A DNA stretch of 64,000 bases from Lactifluus volemus (Eukaryota; Basidiomycota; Agaricomycetes; Russulales; Russulaceae), in assembly GCA_022376515.1 (NCBI GenBank), contig WTXI01000007.1, positions 1 to 64,000 of the forward strand, in the 5' to 3' direction. Positions 46,135 through 57,675 of this stretch are shown in pieces. Positions within the stretch are counted from its first letter, which is position 1. Each line of letters starts with the position of its first letter. Position numbers and translations under genes: made by a program. The notes beneath the pieces are model-generated. The model saw only the letters and a list, made by a program, of their open reading frames with translations, ran no database searches and was not told the origin of the DNA.

Positions 46135-49100
46135 TAGACTGTCCGGGGGCCGGGCCTGACCCTCCTGGGGCCAGGCCCGGCCCTGAGGGGGTCGGTCCGG
46201 GCCAAGGGCCGGGCCAGCACCAGGGCGGCCCTAACGCATATTTGCAGGGCCGGGCCACAGACGCTTCGGACCGGCCTTTAGGGTCGGCCCCGGGGTCGGC
46301 CCTGCCCGGCCCTATCTAGACAGGTGATGTGCATGCGCACACAGCCCCCGTGACAGTGGTTTAGGCTACTTATTACTCCATAGCCCATTCATTACCTAGT
46401 ACTATCGAGGCTTTGTGTCTCTACCAGAGGGCCAAAGACTGAGTAACACTTTACTTGCCCCTTGCAGTTGAAGTTCGGACCTGTCACAAAAGTGGACGCG
46501 AAAATGGGTGTGCCTTTTTAAAAAAAAATTCAAACATGTTATATCCCGGAATGTGGTCCCCTAGGGTACAGGGTTGCAGTGGAGGGAAGGTCATGCATAA
46601 GAATACTAAGGTAGCATTTCACTAGGAGGGTGACAAAAATCCAAAAATAGGTGGTACGCGTGAGGGATCTCTTCAGCCAACGTCTCCATAACGTGAACAA
46701 CCGAAAGCTTCACAAGATCGCGGCCTTCTGGTATGACAGCATGAGTCCCAACTGTGCCATCTGAAGCGTTTTACGAGACGTACCGTTCATGCTGACCTGA
46801 TGCTCAAACTCAGGGTCAGACTTGATGGCAATGGGAGCCAGTCCCCGTCCTTCACTGCGTTGATCTTCCGTGACGCGATAGAGTAAACGAGTAGCCTTCA
46901 CAAGTCCGCATGTATTGCTCTTGCATGGCACTATAAGCATGGGCAGGGGTGCTCTTACTGAGCACTGAGTGGCCGAACGGGGAAAGAAAATTAAACGTCG
47001 CTAGTAGAACTTGAAGTCCGCGATTTTTGACTAGACGATGAAAACGTACCTCCGACTTATAATCCCGAATTTGCCCATAGCCTTCCCCTCTCGAGTTTGA
47101 TCTCCGCCTTGTCCTGAGCAGCGGCGTTCAACACACCTTTTTTTTTTTTTCATGGCTCGTGGAGAGCATGATCGTCCCGACCCAAGCCTTATCGTCGAAG
47201 GCTCACGAAGGCCGCAGCCTTCAAAGCGGGTCCAGGGTCAAGACTACCCAGCAACGGTGTCAGAAGAGCTATGTGAGCGAAAGAAAGGTACACTCACCTT
47301 GTTACCCGTTCCCTTCCCTCGCCCAAGTCCTAACATAATGGAGGCCCTCCCTGCCACACAGGTAATAACCCAAAAGACCGGGCTGCTTACAAGGTCGCAC
47401 CTAGACCTGATGGAGACGCAGTACGGGAAGACGGAACATTAAAGGATGCAAGCGAGATAGACTGGGTGTACTCACCATCCGAATCTGAACAACCTCCAAA
47501 TTGCTTTCAGAAAAGACAATATCAGAGTGAAACAGCCGAGTCCGATTTCGGGGATAGTGAACGCGAACGACCCAAAGGTCTCAAATCCAGAGTAAGCCCT
47601 GATTTATTGAAGTAAGCACTTCATTACCACTTAGCAGAAGCAGGACATGGGTGATGTTGTCGACTCGGATGATGATGCCAGTGTCAAGATAGTCCGAAAG
47701 GCGAAGAGTCGTATGTCCTACAAGCGACAAAAAGAAAACGGAAGCATTGACGGGGAATCTGATGCGATGGAGGAGTTGAGCAGCAATACAGACGTAAACA
47801 AGGTTTGTTTATTTCCCTCGTGTTTGGAGAACAATAGAAAAACCCGACCCAGCTTAAAGATCCGACGAAAGACCTTCGCCTTTGCGGTAGGTCTGGTACT
47901 GGTATGCATCCCACCAAGAAAACCAGTGTGACAGGCTGGTACTGCAAGTTTTGCCTGTAAGTTCATTTACATTTTCTTTCAACGATGACTTACATGTTAC
48001 AGGGAACGAAGCGGTAAAAAAAGTAGTGCTTTTTTTGTAGGTAACGTTACATCAAGACGACGGCATCTCCGGCGGTACGTTTTTTTTCTTTCTTTCGGTC
48101 TCCTTCACACTCTTAACTGACTTCTACTCGACCAGCTGCCATCCTGACAACTACTGGACTACTTGCATCGATAACGGCTTTACACCAGATATTCAAAAGT
48201 TCCCTCGAGGCTGGGTTCCACCTGGCTCAGTCAAACCGTGAGTCATCAGCGACCCTGCAGGTTTCGTTTACTGATAATTCGCATAGTGATCCTAAACAAC
48301 AGTCCATCGGGAATTACGTGCAAACGATGGTAAAGCCATCTCAGAACCTCCCAGTCACAAAGGATGGGATTCAAGAATATTTGCTCGCCCTTATTGTGAC
48401 TTGTGACTTGGTACGCCTTCATGCCTCTCACTACTCAGCATTGACTGATAGCTATCTCCCAGCCTTTTCGCTTTGTTGAACGCCCTGCCTTTCGGGGCCT
48501 CGTATCTTATCTCAATCCCAAAATCACTGACGCAAAAATCCCCAGGAAGACCGCCATCGCGGCTGCCGTTGATACTAAAGTGGCCTATCTCGAAAACGTG
48601 ACAGTTGATATCATCAGTGTAAGTACTGTTACGACGCATCTTTATTTTATTAACCAATATGTAGCGCATTCGATCGAAGGTCTCCGTGGTGTGGGATGGC
48701 TGGTCTAGTGGCAAACGTCGACCTTTCACTTCCTTCAGCATCTCGTTCATTGATTCCCCTCCCGGCGATGATTCCCTCTGGGAACTCAAGAACCACCTAA
48801 TCGAGTTTAACTCACCATTGGGGCGGCATACTGGCCAATTGATTGGCGAAGATCTCGTAGCGACGATTCGTAAATTTGGCCTCGACACGAAGGTATGTTC
48901 TATTCTTTCACTGCTCACTTACAATATCTAATTCTTGTGTCTAGCTTGGTTGGATGGTTGGCGATGGGGTCAGCGCAAATGACGTGGCTGTGCGTACAGT
49001 ATGCAAAATTCTTGATCCGGAACGGAAGCGCCTGGACCCGAAGCAGGTCCGAGTCTTGTGAGTCCTTTCTCTGTAGTTTTGTCCTTCATGCTAACGTACT

Positions 49101-51696
49101 TCAGGTGCATCGACCATTCCATGCACCGTGCCGCGTACCACTTTATTAAGGCCCTGGATGTTCCCTCTCTTACGAGAACGAAACGAAACCTTCGAATTGT
49201 TGCCCGTGAGAATATCGACGACGAAGACGGCGATGAGTGGAGTGACGCAGAGAATGTTGATAACGATGATGAAGATATCAACACTTCAACGGACGTTGAT
49301 GCCTCCCCTGATGATGTGGAAGCCATGCTGGCCACCACTACCGTTGATTATGATCCCGGCGACACGCTCGGGAAGATTATGGGACTTGTCAACCAAGTCC
49401 GAATGTCCAGTGAGGGCGTTCGTGAGTATCTCCGCCAGGCCTGCAACGCCCGTGGCATAAAGCCAATCGAGCTCCGGCTCTGGGTCCGTACATGGTGGGG
49501 TAGCCTCTCTGATTGTTTAGAGTCAGTACTCGCAGTGCAGAAGGTAAGTCAATGATTGATCATTCATCTCATGTTATTCATACCATTTAAAAGGCAATCG
49601 ACTACTTCTGCCGTACTGCGGATGCCAACGACGATCTTCCACCTCTCAAAAACAAAACGTGGCAGGACTATCTCCTAACGCCCCCGGAATGGAAGCTAAT
49701 TCAACTCACGCACAGATGCCTCAAGGTTTGTTTCCATGCACATCATCCTTAGAATTCGATTGACCGTCTCTGATTAGGTTGTTGCCGCGCAACATAACGA
49801 ACTCTCAAATGAGAGCCTGGCCACGTGTACTAGAGTGTTGCCCACTTTAGAACATCTTATGTCGAAATGGGAGGACCTCCTTGAGGAGGAAGAATATGAG
49901 CCTGTCCACAAAGCTCTTCTAGCTGGCGTCAAGTTGCTAGAGAAGTATTATCGCCGCTCAGACGACACAGATGTTTATTTCATTGCCCATGGTAAGTCTT
50001 GTTGTCAAACTTTCATCTCATCAACAAATGCTTATGGTGGTACACGCTTGTTAGTACTAGATCCTGTCCTCAAGCACGAGTATCTCCGCGCGGCGTGGGA
50101 TGATGAGTATATCGATTTGGGAATGCAGCGCTTTCGATCACAGGTACGCCATTCAAATTTCAGCGACGGACTCGTAGTAAACCCCAACTCTTAGTTTCTC
50201 AAATATAAACAAAAGTACGACAAGTCTCAGTCAACGCTGGCACGAGCGCCCTCGACATCCCAAACCCCGCCGCCACGATCTGGTAATTGTAGACTTATTC
50301 ACGGACATCAAATTGAATGCTGATAACCTTTTAGCTCTCTCATCTACTGATTTGTGGATGGTGTCCTTGATCAAGAAGAAGCAGAGAAAGAAGGGCTTGG
50401 ACATTGATTTGGACTTGGCATCGACTGTTGATCCGTTTGTAGAGATCGATCGTTATCTCAGCCAGCCGTGCTTGAGGCGTGAGGATTGTCCCAACCCGAT
50501 CCCTTGGTGGGGGGTAAGTATTTTTGTTTACATCGCATTACTTGTACAACTCATATATGCCATCTTAGCATCAGACTGAATATCCGGTCCTTCGTTTGAT
50601 GGCACGCGACTACCTGGCGATTCCGGCAACCACATGCATCGCCGAGCGATCGTTCTCACTTTCTGCACGTACCGATGATCCTCGACGCTGGAACATGACG
50701 AAGTTCAGGTTTGCTAGTGTTCAGAAGCTTCGTGCTGGATATCTGGATGGGCGACTCAGTGCAGAAGATAGTATCGTGAAGAAATATATGGGGGATTTCA
50801 TTTGCAGCGATAGTGATATGGACATGGATGTGGACTGCATACAGTAGTTGTTGTGGACATTCAATATATTGATTAACAACCTTGCGTTCGTTGTGTAATG
50901 TGAGCTGTGACTGTCTAGGGGGAATCATTGAAGTTGCGACGCTGAGGAAGCAGTTTTGTGTCCGAGTCCCATTTCATTCATCTGCTCATCATATCGCCAT
51001 CAACCATTCGTAACATCCGTCAAATCGATTTAGGCTCGCCACCGTTACCTCTGCAGTCTCCTTCAATTCCCGTCATCACCATTATCGAACCCAATCGGAC
51101 AGCGTCGGCATTGCCGGTGATCAAGTCTACACGTCTGGGGTGTACCGCAGACCACCACTCCAGCTTGTTCGAGTCGTTCTGGCTTGCGTTCTGGGTTACA
51201 CCGTGCTTCTCAACGTTCCTCTCTCACCATGGTCAACTCACTTGCTGAGAGCCTTCATTGGACAGTAGTTACTCCTTTACCTGCCATTATGGAGCTAGAT
51301 GGGCTGGCACTGTAATTTGGTACTATATATAATGCATTCAACTATGCGTACAGTCTACTAGTACACTAGGTATTTAGAGGCCAAGACATGTATTTAAAGC
51401 ACCCAAATCACCACAAAAAATAGGGAACAATACCAGTGACTCTTGTTCCCCATAATCTACTCCTGGGCTCACCTGCGTGCCTTCGCGTGTATATTTCGAC
51501 TTCACAGAAATTTTTGATGCATTCTGGTGGGCGGGGCCGGGCCGGCCCTAGCCCGACCCGGGGTCGGGCCAGGGTCGATATCAGACTGGCCCTCAAGGGC
51601 TAGGGCCAGCTACAGGGTGGCCCGGCCCTGAGGGCCAGGGTCCGGGCCAGCCAAAACAGGGGTGGCCCTGGCCCGGACCGGCCCCCGGACAGTCTA
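46135..51696 (+). mobile_element. Complete hAT transposon in the KDZ block end (5562 bp)
   Basis: Ends TAGACTGTCCGGGGGCCGG in inverted orientation, followed by 150-190 bp of GGCCCGG-rich subterminal sequence (46135-46320 and 51530-51696), with a perfect 8-bp duplication. It encodes one transposase, 47152-50847. It is not closely related to the kinase-carrying family and has no kinase. 46330-47150 and 50850-51530 hold no gene that I can see. Confidence 0.95.
47152..50847 (+). CDS. BED/hAT-family transposase
   Basis: Transposase of the 5.56 kb hAT element. The N-terminal exons are basic and acidic patches. A BED-type finger follows: WYCKFC at about 47940, then RRRHLRR and CHPDN at about 48060-48140. 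Core motifs are VVWDGWSS (near 48690), LGWMVGDGVSAND (near 48950) and LWVRTWWGSLSDC (near 49480). The dimerisation domain LMARDYLAIPATTC / AERSFSLSARTD is at about 50595-50680. An acidic insert, DDEDGDEW, is near 49220. Introns of 50-60 bp separate about ten exons. I saw no clear stop or frameshift, but I did not resolve every splice junction. The start at 47152 is the first ATG after the GC-rich terminus and is provisional. Confidence 0.8.
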
Positions 51697-51704
51697 GGTA
51701 CAAT
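51697..51704. repeat. 8-bp target duplication, right (ggtacaat)
   Basis: Partner of 46127-46134. Confidence 0.93.
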
Positions 51705-52800
51705 TTACTAGCAGCTATAACTGCATGTAAGTGTACTGGTAGTAGATCTGTTGCTATGACCTAGTTAATGTGGCACAATTTACTAGCAGCTATAACTGTA
51801 TGCAAGTGTACTAGTAGTGATTTGTTGCTATGTCTAGTTAATGTAGTATAAATTAGTGGTAGCTATAACTGCACATAAGTGCACTAGTAGTAGGTCTGTT
51901 GCTGTGACCTAGTTAATGTGGTACAATTTACTAGCAGCTATAACTGCATGTAAGTGTACTAGTAGAACTTGAGTTACTGTAATCTAGTTAATGTAGTATA
52001 AATTAGTGGTAGCTAGAACTGTATTAAAGTGTACTAGTAGTAATTTTTGCTGTGTCTAGTTAATGTAGTATAAATTAGTGGCAGCTATAACTGCACATAA
52101 GTGTACTAGTAGTAGATCTGTTGCTGTGATCTAGTTAATGTGGTATAATTTACTAGCAGCTATAACTGCATGTAAGTGTACTAGTAGAACTTGAGTTACT
52201 GTAATCTAGTTAATGTAGTATAAATTAGTGGCAGCTATAACTGCACATAAGTGTACTATTAGTAGATCTGTTGCTATGACCTAGTTAATGTGGTACAATT
52301 TACTAGCAGCTATAACTGTATGTAAGTGTACTAGTAGTAATTTGTTGCTGTGTCTAGTTAATGTAGTATAAATTAGTGGCAGCTATAACTGCACATAAGT
52401 GTACTCGTAGAAGTTCTGTTGCTGTGACCTAGTTAATGTGGCACAATTTACTAGCAGCTATAACTGTATGTACATGTACTAGTAGAACTTGAGTTACTGT
52501 AATCTAGTTAATGTGATGTAAATTTGTAGCAGCTATAACTGCATGTAAGTGTACTAGTAGTAAATTTGTTGCTGTGTCTAGTTAATGTGGTATAAACTAG
52601 TAGCAGCTATAACTGTACTAAAGTGTACTAGTAGTAAATCAGTTGCTATATCTAATTAACTCATGGAAGTTTGGCATTAGCTATAGCCATACTAAAGTAA
52701 ACTAGTAGTAAACATATTGCTGTGTCTAGTTAATGGGTTATAATTTATAGTAGCTATAACTGCACTAAAGTGTACTTAATAGTAAGCTGGTTTAGCTGTG
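51705..52800 (-). repeat. Subterminal array, right end, outer piece
   Basis: About 15 inverted units of the ~75-bp repeat. From 52600 to 52987 the sequence mirrors 27814-28200 almost base for base. Confidence 0.88.
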
Positions 52801-52987
52801 TCTAGTTAATGTGACAGGAAAAATGAGTGGCACTAGCTATATAGAAGTATACTAGCTATAACAGATCATACTGGTCATAATTAACTAGCTACATCAGTAG
52901 GTGCTGTAGAAAGTAGTATCAGTAATTGCTGGGCTGAATTCAAAGTACTTTTGTACTTTTACTGTATATATTGTACTAATTTAGCCA

Positions 52988-54968
52988 GTACCACTGGAAT
53001 TTCAGTGACGATGGATATGTGGTCGGATCAAAATCGTCAATCTTACCTAGCCATGACAGCGCACTGGATTACGCGCACTTCGCCCTTGCAGCTCAGGACA
53101 GCGCTCATCACTTTTCATCGTCACCATGGACGACATGATGGAAAAACACTCGCCAATGTCGTTCTGCAGCTTCTCGATAGGGCTGGCATTACTCTCAAAG
53201 TAAGGGTATGTTCACTCGGAGGAATTACGCTGCATGGTTTCGATTTCTTTTAGATTGGGCATTTCACTATGGACAACGCGTCGGCCAATAAGTCCATGAT
53301 GGAGGTCCTCCAGCCTATTTTAATCCATAGGGACGTCCCTTTCAACGCAGCTGATCGCCAGGTGATGTGCTATAGTCATATCATCGATCTTTGTTCTGGA
53401 TGCGTAATCCGCAATGTAGGAGCTACGGATGGCAATGAGTCTTCATCTGGTGATGAGACGGACAGCTCGGACATGTCTAACTGCATAGCGCTTGCACGTT
53501 CTGTGGTTAGAGTCATTCGGGCATCGGGCACGCGTCGAGATGCCTTCCGTGATGCCATCAGGACCGGCAACAAGAAAGGCTATTTTAAGCAAGGAGATCC
53601 CGAGGAAATAGTTCAGCTCCCAGAGTTGGAGCTTCTGCAAGACGTGAAAACGAGATGGGATTCGGTCTATCACATGCTTAATAGACTCCGAATGTTGCGA
53701 CTGGTGAGTTCAGCTTGTGGAAAGTGGTGCGTGCTAATCGATCCATCTAACAGGCCGTCGATTACTTCCTCGCCCTTCCTAATAATAGTGACCTTGCCAA
53801 GTACAAGATCTCAGATAACAACTGGAACCACATGAAGCATATCGAAGTCATTCTAGGCATAAGTTACAAACGCGCGTCAATATATTGTGACCTGACTCTC
53901 CAATTTGCCAACAGGTCCCACACAAGGTACAGCAAATTATGTCCGGCGAGAAAACCCCGATCTTGTGTGGTGCGATTCCTGCATTCGAGCAATTCATGAC
54001 AAGTTGGGAGAAGCTCGGTAATGAACGGCCTGAGTTGACGGAGCTCATCAATCCTGGCCTAACATTAGCATATAAATACTATTCACGAATGGATCGCACT
54101 ATGGTCTATGTCGTTACGATGTGTAAGTAAGCTTCTACTCCTAATCCCGACGAATCTGACATTCATTTTTGCAGTGCTGAATCCTGCGATACGCATGTCC
54201 TGGATCACTAAGCACTGGGAGGAGAAGTACCATAAAACAAGCGAAGAATATATTCTGCGACTCGTGAGACTACTATAATATATATCGTTTTGGACAGCAT
54301 CTCATTTTCAATTCACAAGATGCGTGATTACCACGAGAACAGTCCGAGTCTTGCTACCGGCAATAATGAAGAGCCGTCGACGTGGGCAACTGGTCGTTCC
54401 ACAGTCATGCCGACATACTTCGCACTTGCGGCAGAATATGGCCTCGAAGAGTCAGATGACATTGGCTTTGAAGATTTGTGTACAACTGTGCAGACTGTTG
54501 AACAGGAATACCAATCCTATATTATGGGAGTGCTTTCGTCAAAGACCATCGACATTCTTCATTTCTGGGAGGTAAGTTGAATAATGATTACTTGACGTCT
54601 ACTGACAGAATGTCCCCTGGCGGTGTCAGACTAATAGTTCTATATTCCCCACCCTATTTGCAATCGCGATGGATTACCTCCCAATTCAGGCTTCCTCTGT
54701 GCCTTGTGAGCGTGTCTTTTCGTCGAGCGCTGAAACGGACACAAAGCGAAGGAATCGTATCAGCCCTCTCCTGATGGAGGCGCTTCAAATGCAAAAGTTC
54801 CAGCTGAAGACGCAGCGTCTCAATTTCATGGAAGGTTGGATAACACCGGAGAAGCTGATGCTTGAGGTTGTTCCAGATAAAGATCTCCTGGAAGGGTTGA
54901 GTAAGGGCAATGCTTCTCAGGAAGATGTTGACAATATCATTCAATCTATCAGCCGATTGGAGGACTAA
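52988..54968 (+). pseudogene. hAT transposase, 5'-truncated, diverged family member
   Basis: The first codons seen read ISVTMDMWSD, the first catalytic block, directly after the KDZ-block end; everything upstream is lost. MDNASANKS (near 53270), the VVRVIRASGTRRD block, VKTRWDSVYHML (near 53645) and the dimerisation domain DYLPIQASSVPCERVFSSS (54672-54730) follow in order, with introns at positions matching copy B. Protein similarity to B is clear in all blocks but it is a distinct lineage, with a short Lys/Glu tail instead of the long acidic tail. Truncation makes it non-functional. Confidence 0.82.
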
Positions 54969-55528
54969 TCGTTTGACTCGGACATCTTATGCTCTAACGC
55001 CATCTCATACCTCGTACTGTTACACTTTTACATGTCTTCTCTGTACTTTTTTCTAACTAGCTTGCCTCGTGCCCCCTTTGTTCTCTTGATATTTCTGCTC
55101 GGACATATCCTTGTACCTCGTACTATCCCTCCCCCCTAGGATCACCCTTCCTTCCGAATCAGTCATGCAATGTCACACGCCATATTTCAGACTCTGATTG
55201 GCTGTTGCGAGCGCTAAGCATGCCATTTTGGAAATATTGTAAACTCCGACACAGGGTGTATGCCACGTTCACCTGTCTTATCTTCGCTATCTCGCTTCGC
55301 GCGTTCCTTACCTCGGTCTCCTCACCGGAGTCAACGAGTCACCGGCCCTGAATGTGGTTATGTAATCAAGTTGTTCTTTTGCAACATTGAATGCAACGTT
55401 CATTGTGCCATTCACCACACTACATCTGTTCAAGTTCGGTATTGTGAGTAATTCCTAGTTTTTCAGTACTATGACAAGATATGTCATCTGACTTTCTGCC
55501 AGACTTGTTTCGAATCTTCACAATTTAC

Positions 55529-56696
55529 ATGGAAATTGTCCGAGTAGCTGGGAGGTTCAGGTTGTGAAGAAAACTGTCCTCAGGACCTGCTCGTATGTCA
55601 GAAAACATGTGCTTCTGTATTTGGCTCATAAGCTTTGGTGATTAGATGAAGTATACCTTGCATGTGATCTTTTATCTGAGGTCCCTGGGGATAACATCAT
55701 CCTCAAATTTGAGCAAATGAGAAGTGCGCCTCATACCCTGGAGCACGAGTTTCTTGTTTACAAGAAACTTAATGCTGGCAAAGGGGTTGGCATCCCTCTT
55801 GTGCATTGGTTTGGCATAGAGTCTTCCTTCAATGTGATGGCAGTCGAGCGCCTTGGCCCATCTCTTGACGACCTTTTTGCTCGCTGTGGTTTCCGATTCA
55901 CGATGAAGACTGTTTTACTCCTGGCTGGGCAACTTGTAAGTAAACGTGTCTTCTGCTGCCATAACCAATGAGCTAACATGGACTATGTTCAGCTTCGTCG
56001 CCTACAATACATTCACTCTCGTAACATCATTCACCGCGATCTCAAACCCACCAACATCGTTATAGGTGTTGGGGACCGGTCCGATTTGGTGTACCTCATT
56101 GATTTCGGACTGGCGAAGGAGTTTAGGGATCCCAACACACACAAGCACATCCCGTACATTACAGGCCTTGACTTCATAGGAACGACTGCCTTCGCACCGA
56201 TGAATAGTCACTCAGGCGTAGAGCTTGGAAGGCGTGACGACCTGGAGTCCCTTGCTTACATTTTATTTTACTTTCTTTGGGGCTTCTTACCATGGCAGGA
56301 CTTGGGAGATGAGAGCGCCGTTCTGGAAAGCAAACGAGGAATTACCACGCACAAGTTGTTCCTGGGCCTCCCAGAGGCGTTCCACATTTTCTTCGAACAC
56401 TGCCAATCGCTCTCTTTCAATGACAAGCCTGACTATGACCACATTTATGGCCTATTCAACGACCTCCTATCACAAGAAGGAACTCACAATGACAGGATGT
56501 TTGATTGGGATGCATCTGTCAGAGCCAAGATTCGGAGTCGCAAGCAGCGTCAGTCACGTCCCGATAAACACAATCATCGTCGTGTAGGGTGAGTTTCCTG
56601 CATACATATTACATACTCACTACCAATTTCTTATTGCATTCTAACAATGTATGCAGGTTACACTCTACGAACAAGACTCCACGTCCTACAGTCTAG
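55529..56696 (+). pseudogene. CK1-like protein kinase, diverged element (one internal stop)
   Basis: Exons: 55529-55592, 55646-55935, 55993-56588 and 56657-56696. Intron positions match the CK1-like gene of copies B and D. The catalytic loop is canonical, HRDLKPTNIV; LIDFGLAK and GRRDDLESLAYIL follow, so the fold is that of an active CK1-like kinase. In the glycine-loop exon a TGA at 55565-55567 stands where an Arg is expected (GRFRL then stop then RKLSSG), a CGA-to-TGA type change. The start at 55529 is the in-frame ATG nearest the loop; an earlier exon is possible. The CK1 identity is firm; whether the gene is dead depends on that one codon. Confidence 0.8.
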
Positions 56697-57653
56697 CAAG
56701 AGGCAACTCTAACTAGTTGCTGTTTCCATTTCCGAACATTATTACCTTTATTATACTGTGTTGACACACAAGTTGTTTTGTATGCACTGTAGTCTGTAAA
56801 CAGTGTACAGTAGCTTGGTTTCCCGAATCTTAGGCTTGGGTGAGGTTTTCCATTAACAAGCGCGAGCGAACTTGAACAAATTGAAGTTCTGGTTATGTAA
56901 GTGCCAAGTTCTCTTTCGCGATGCCCCTCCACTCGCCCTCCTCTCTGTCGCCGCCCTCTGTGAGCATGGCCCATGCCAGTGTGTTGCGAAATTTCTTTTG
57001 ACTCCTCAAATTGACTCTTTTGACTTTCTTTGATGTCCCTTCCCTCCCTTTCATCTCTGCCGACACCATCTCGTCCACGTCCATGCCCGCGTTGTCTCAC
57101 ACACGCCTGCCCACGCCTGCCTCCTGAGTTGGGGATGAGGGTGAGACATTCAAACTGGTGCGTCACTGACTCGTTTTTTGGGGGCATTAACAACTTGCGC
57201 CCAGGTTCACCCTACCACATCCACCGCCTCAAGCACCACCCGGGGGCCGGGGTCATTCACACTACATCAAGGTGTCCGAGCGCCTGATCCCTGTGACTGG
57301 CGTTGTTGTGTGGCATCCCCCCGAATGAGTCCGCACCCCCCAGCTTACTCTCGTCGACAGCGATGCGCCGATGAGACCATTGTTCAGGGCCCCCAGTCCT
57401 TTCAGCATATCCTTCTTCATAGTTTTTATTAGCATAAAGATTCTACCTTACAACAATATTATATTTGGATTGATATGTGTTGAGAGCTGAACTTAGGAGG
57501 GGCAGAAAAAAAGGAATTTTTTTTAATTTAATTTGTGTGGCTCAAGTTGACTGAGAGCTACAGCTAAGTCGAAGTTGCCGCTCCTGAGTAGAGAACTCGG
57601 CTAAGTCAAGCCGTTCCCGGAAAAAGCTGCGGCTTACCAAGTCGGGGCGCGGC

Positions 57654-57675
57654 TAGCCGAGCTGCGGCAACACTA
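57654..57675 (-). repeat. Terminal repeat, right end of diverged element
   Basis: Complement begins TAGTGTTGCCGCAGCTCGG, the same as 1551. The next 8 bp, ggccggtg (57676-57683), should be its target duplication. Confidence 0.85.

Larger units (their letters stand above)
27814..52987. mobile_element. 25 kb KDZ-transposase block with long inverted ends
   Basis: Both ends start TGGCTAAATTAGTA and stay almost identical in inverted orientation for at least 400 bp, continuing into arrays of the same subterminal repeat. Inside are a decayed KDZ transposase, an unknown multi-exon gene and fragments of host-like genes, with a later hAT element, a MITE and two solo LTRs inserted. The two outer flanks (…caatagtc on the left, taccactg… on the right) show no target duplication and lie in unrelated elements. 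The two ends may thus come from different insertions or have recombined. The KDZ transposase makes a KDZ (Kyakuja-Dileera-Zisupton) transposon the likeliest identity. Confidence 0.65.
52988..57675 (+). mobile_element. Diverged kinase-carrying hAT element, 3' part
   Basis: A hAT transposase is followed by a CK1-like kinase, both plus, ending at 57675 in AGCCGAGCTGCGGCAACACTA, the same terminal repeat as copies A-D. The 5' part, with the BED finger and any FunK1 gene, is missing: sequence switches at 52987/52988 to the end of the KDZ block. The right end lies in the 3' region of the chromovirus. 56697-57650 has no gene that I can support. The layout matches B and D although the proteins differ strongly, so kinase carriage is old in this family. 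Confidence 0.75.

Noticed and set aside
27814..52987. A Starship-like giant cargo element
   Set aside because: No tyrosine recombinase with DUF3435 features is seen; the block has inverted ends and a KDZ transposase instead.
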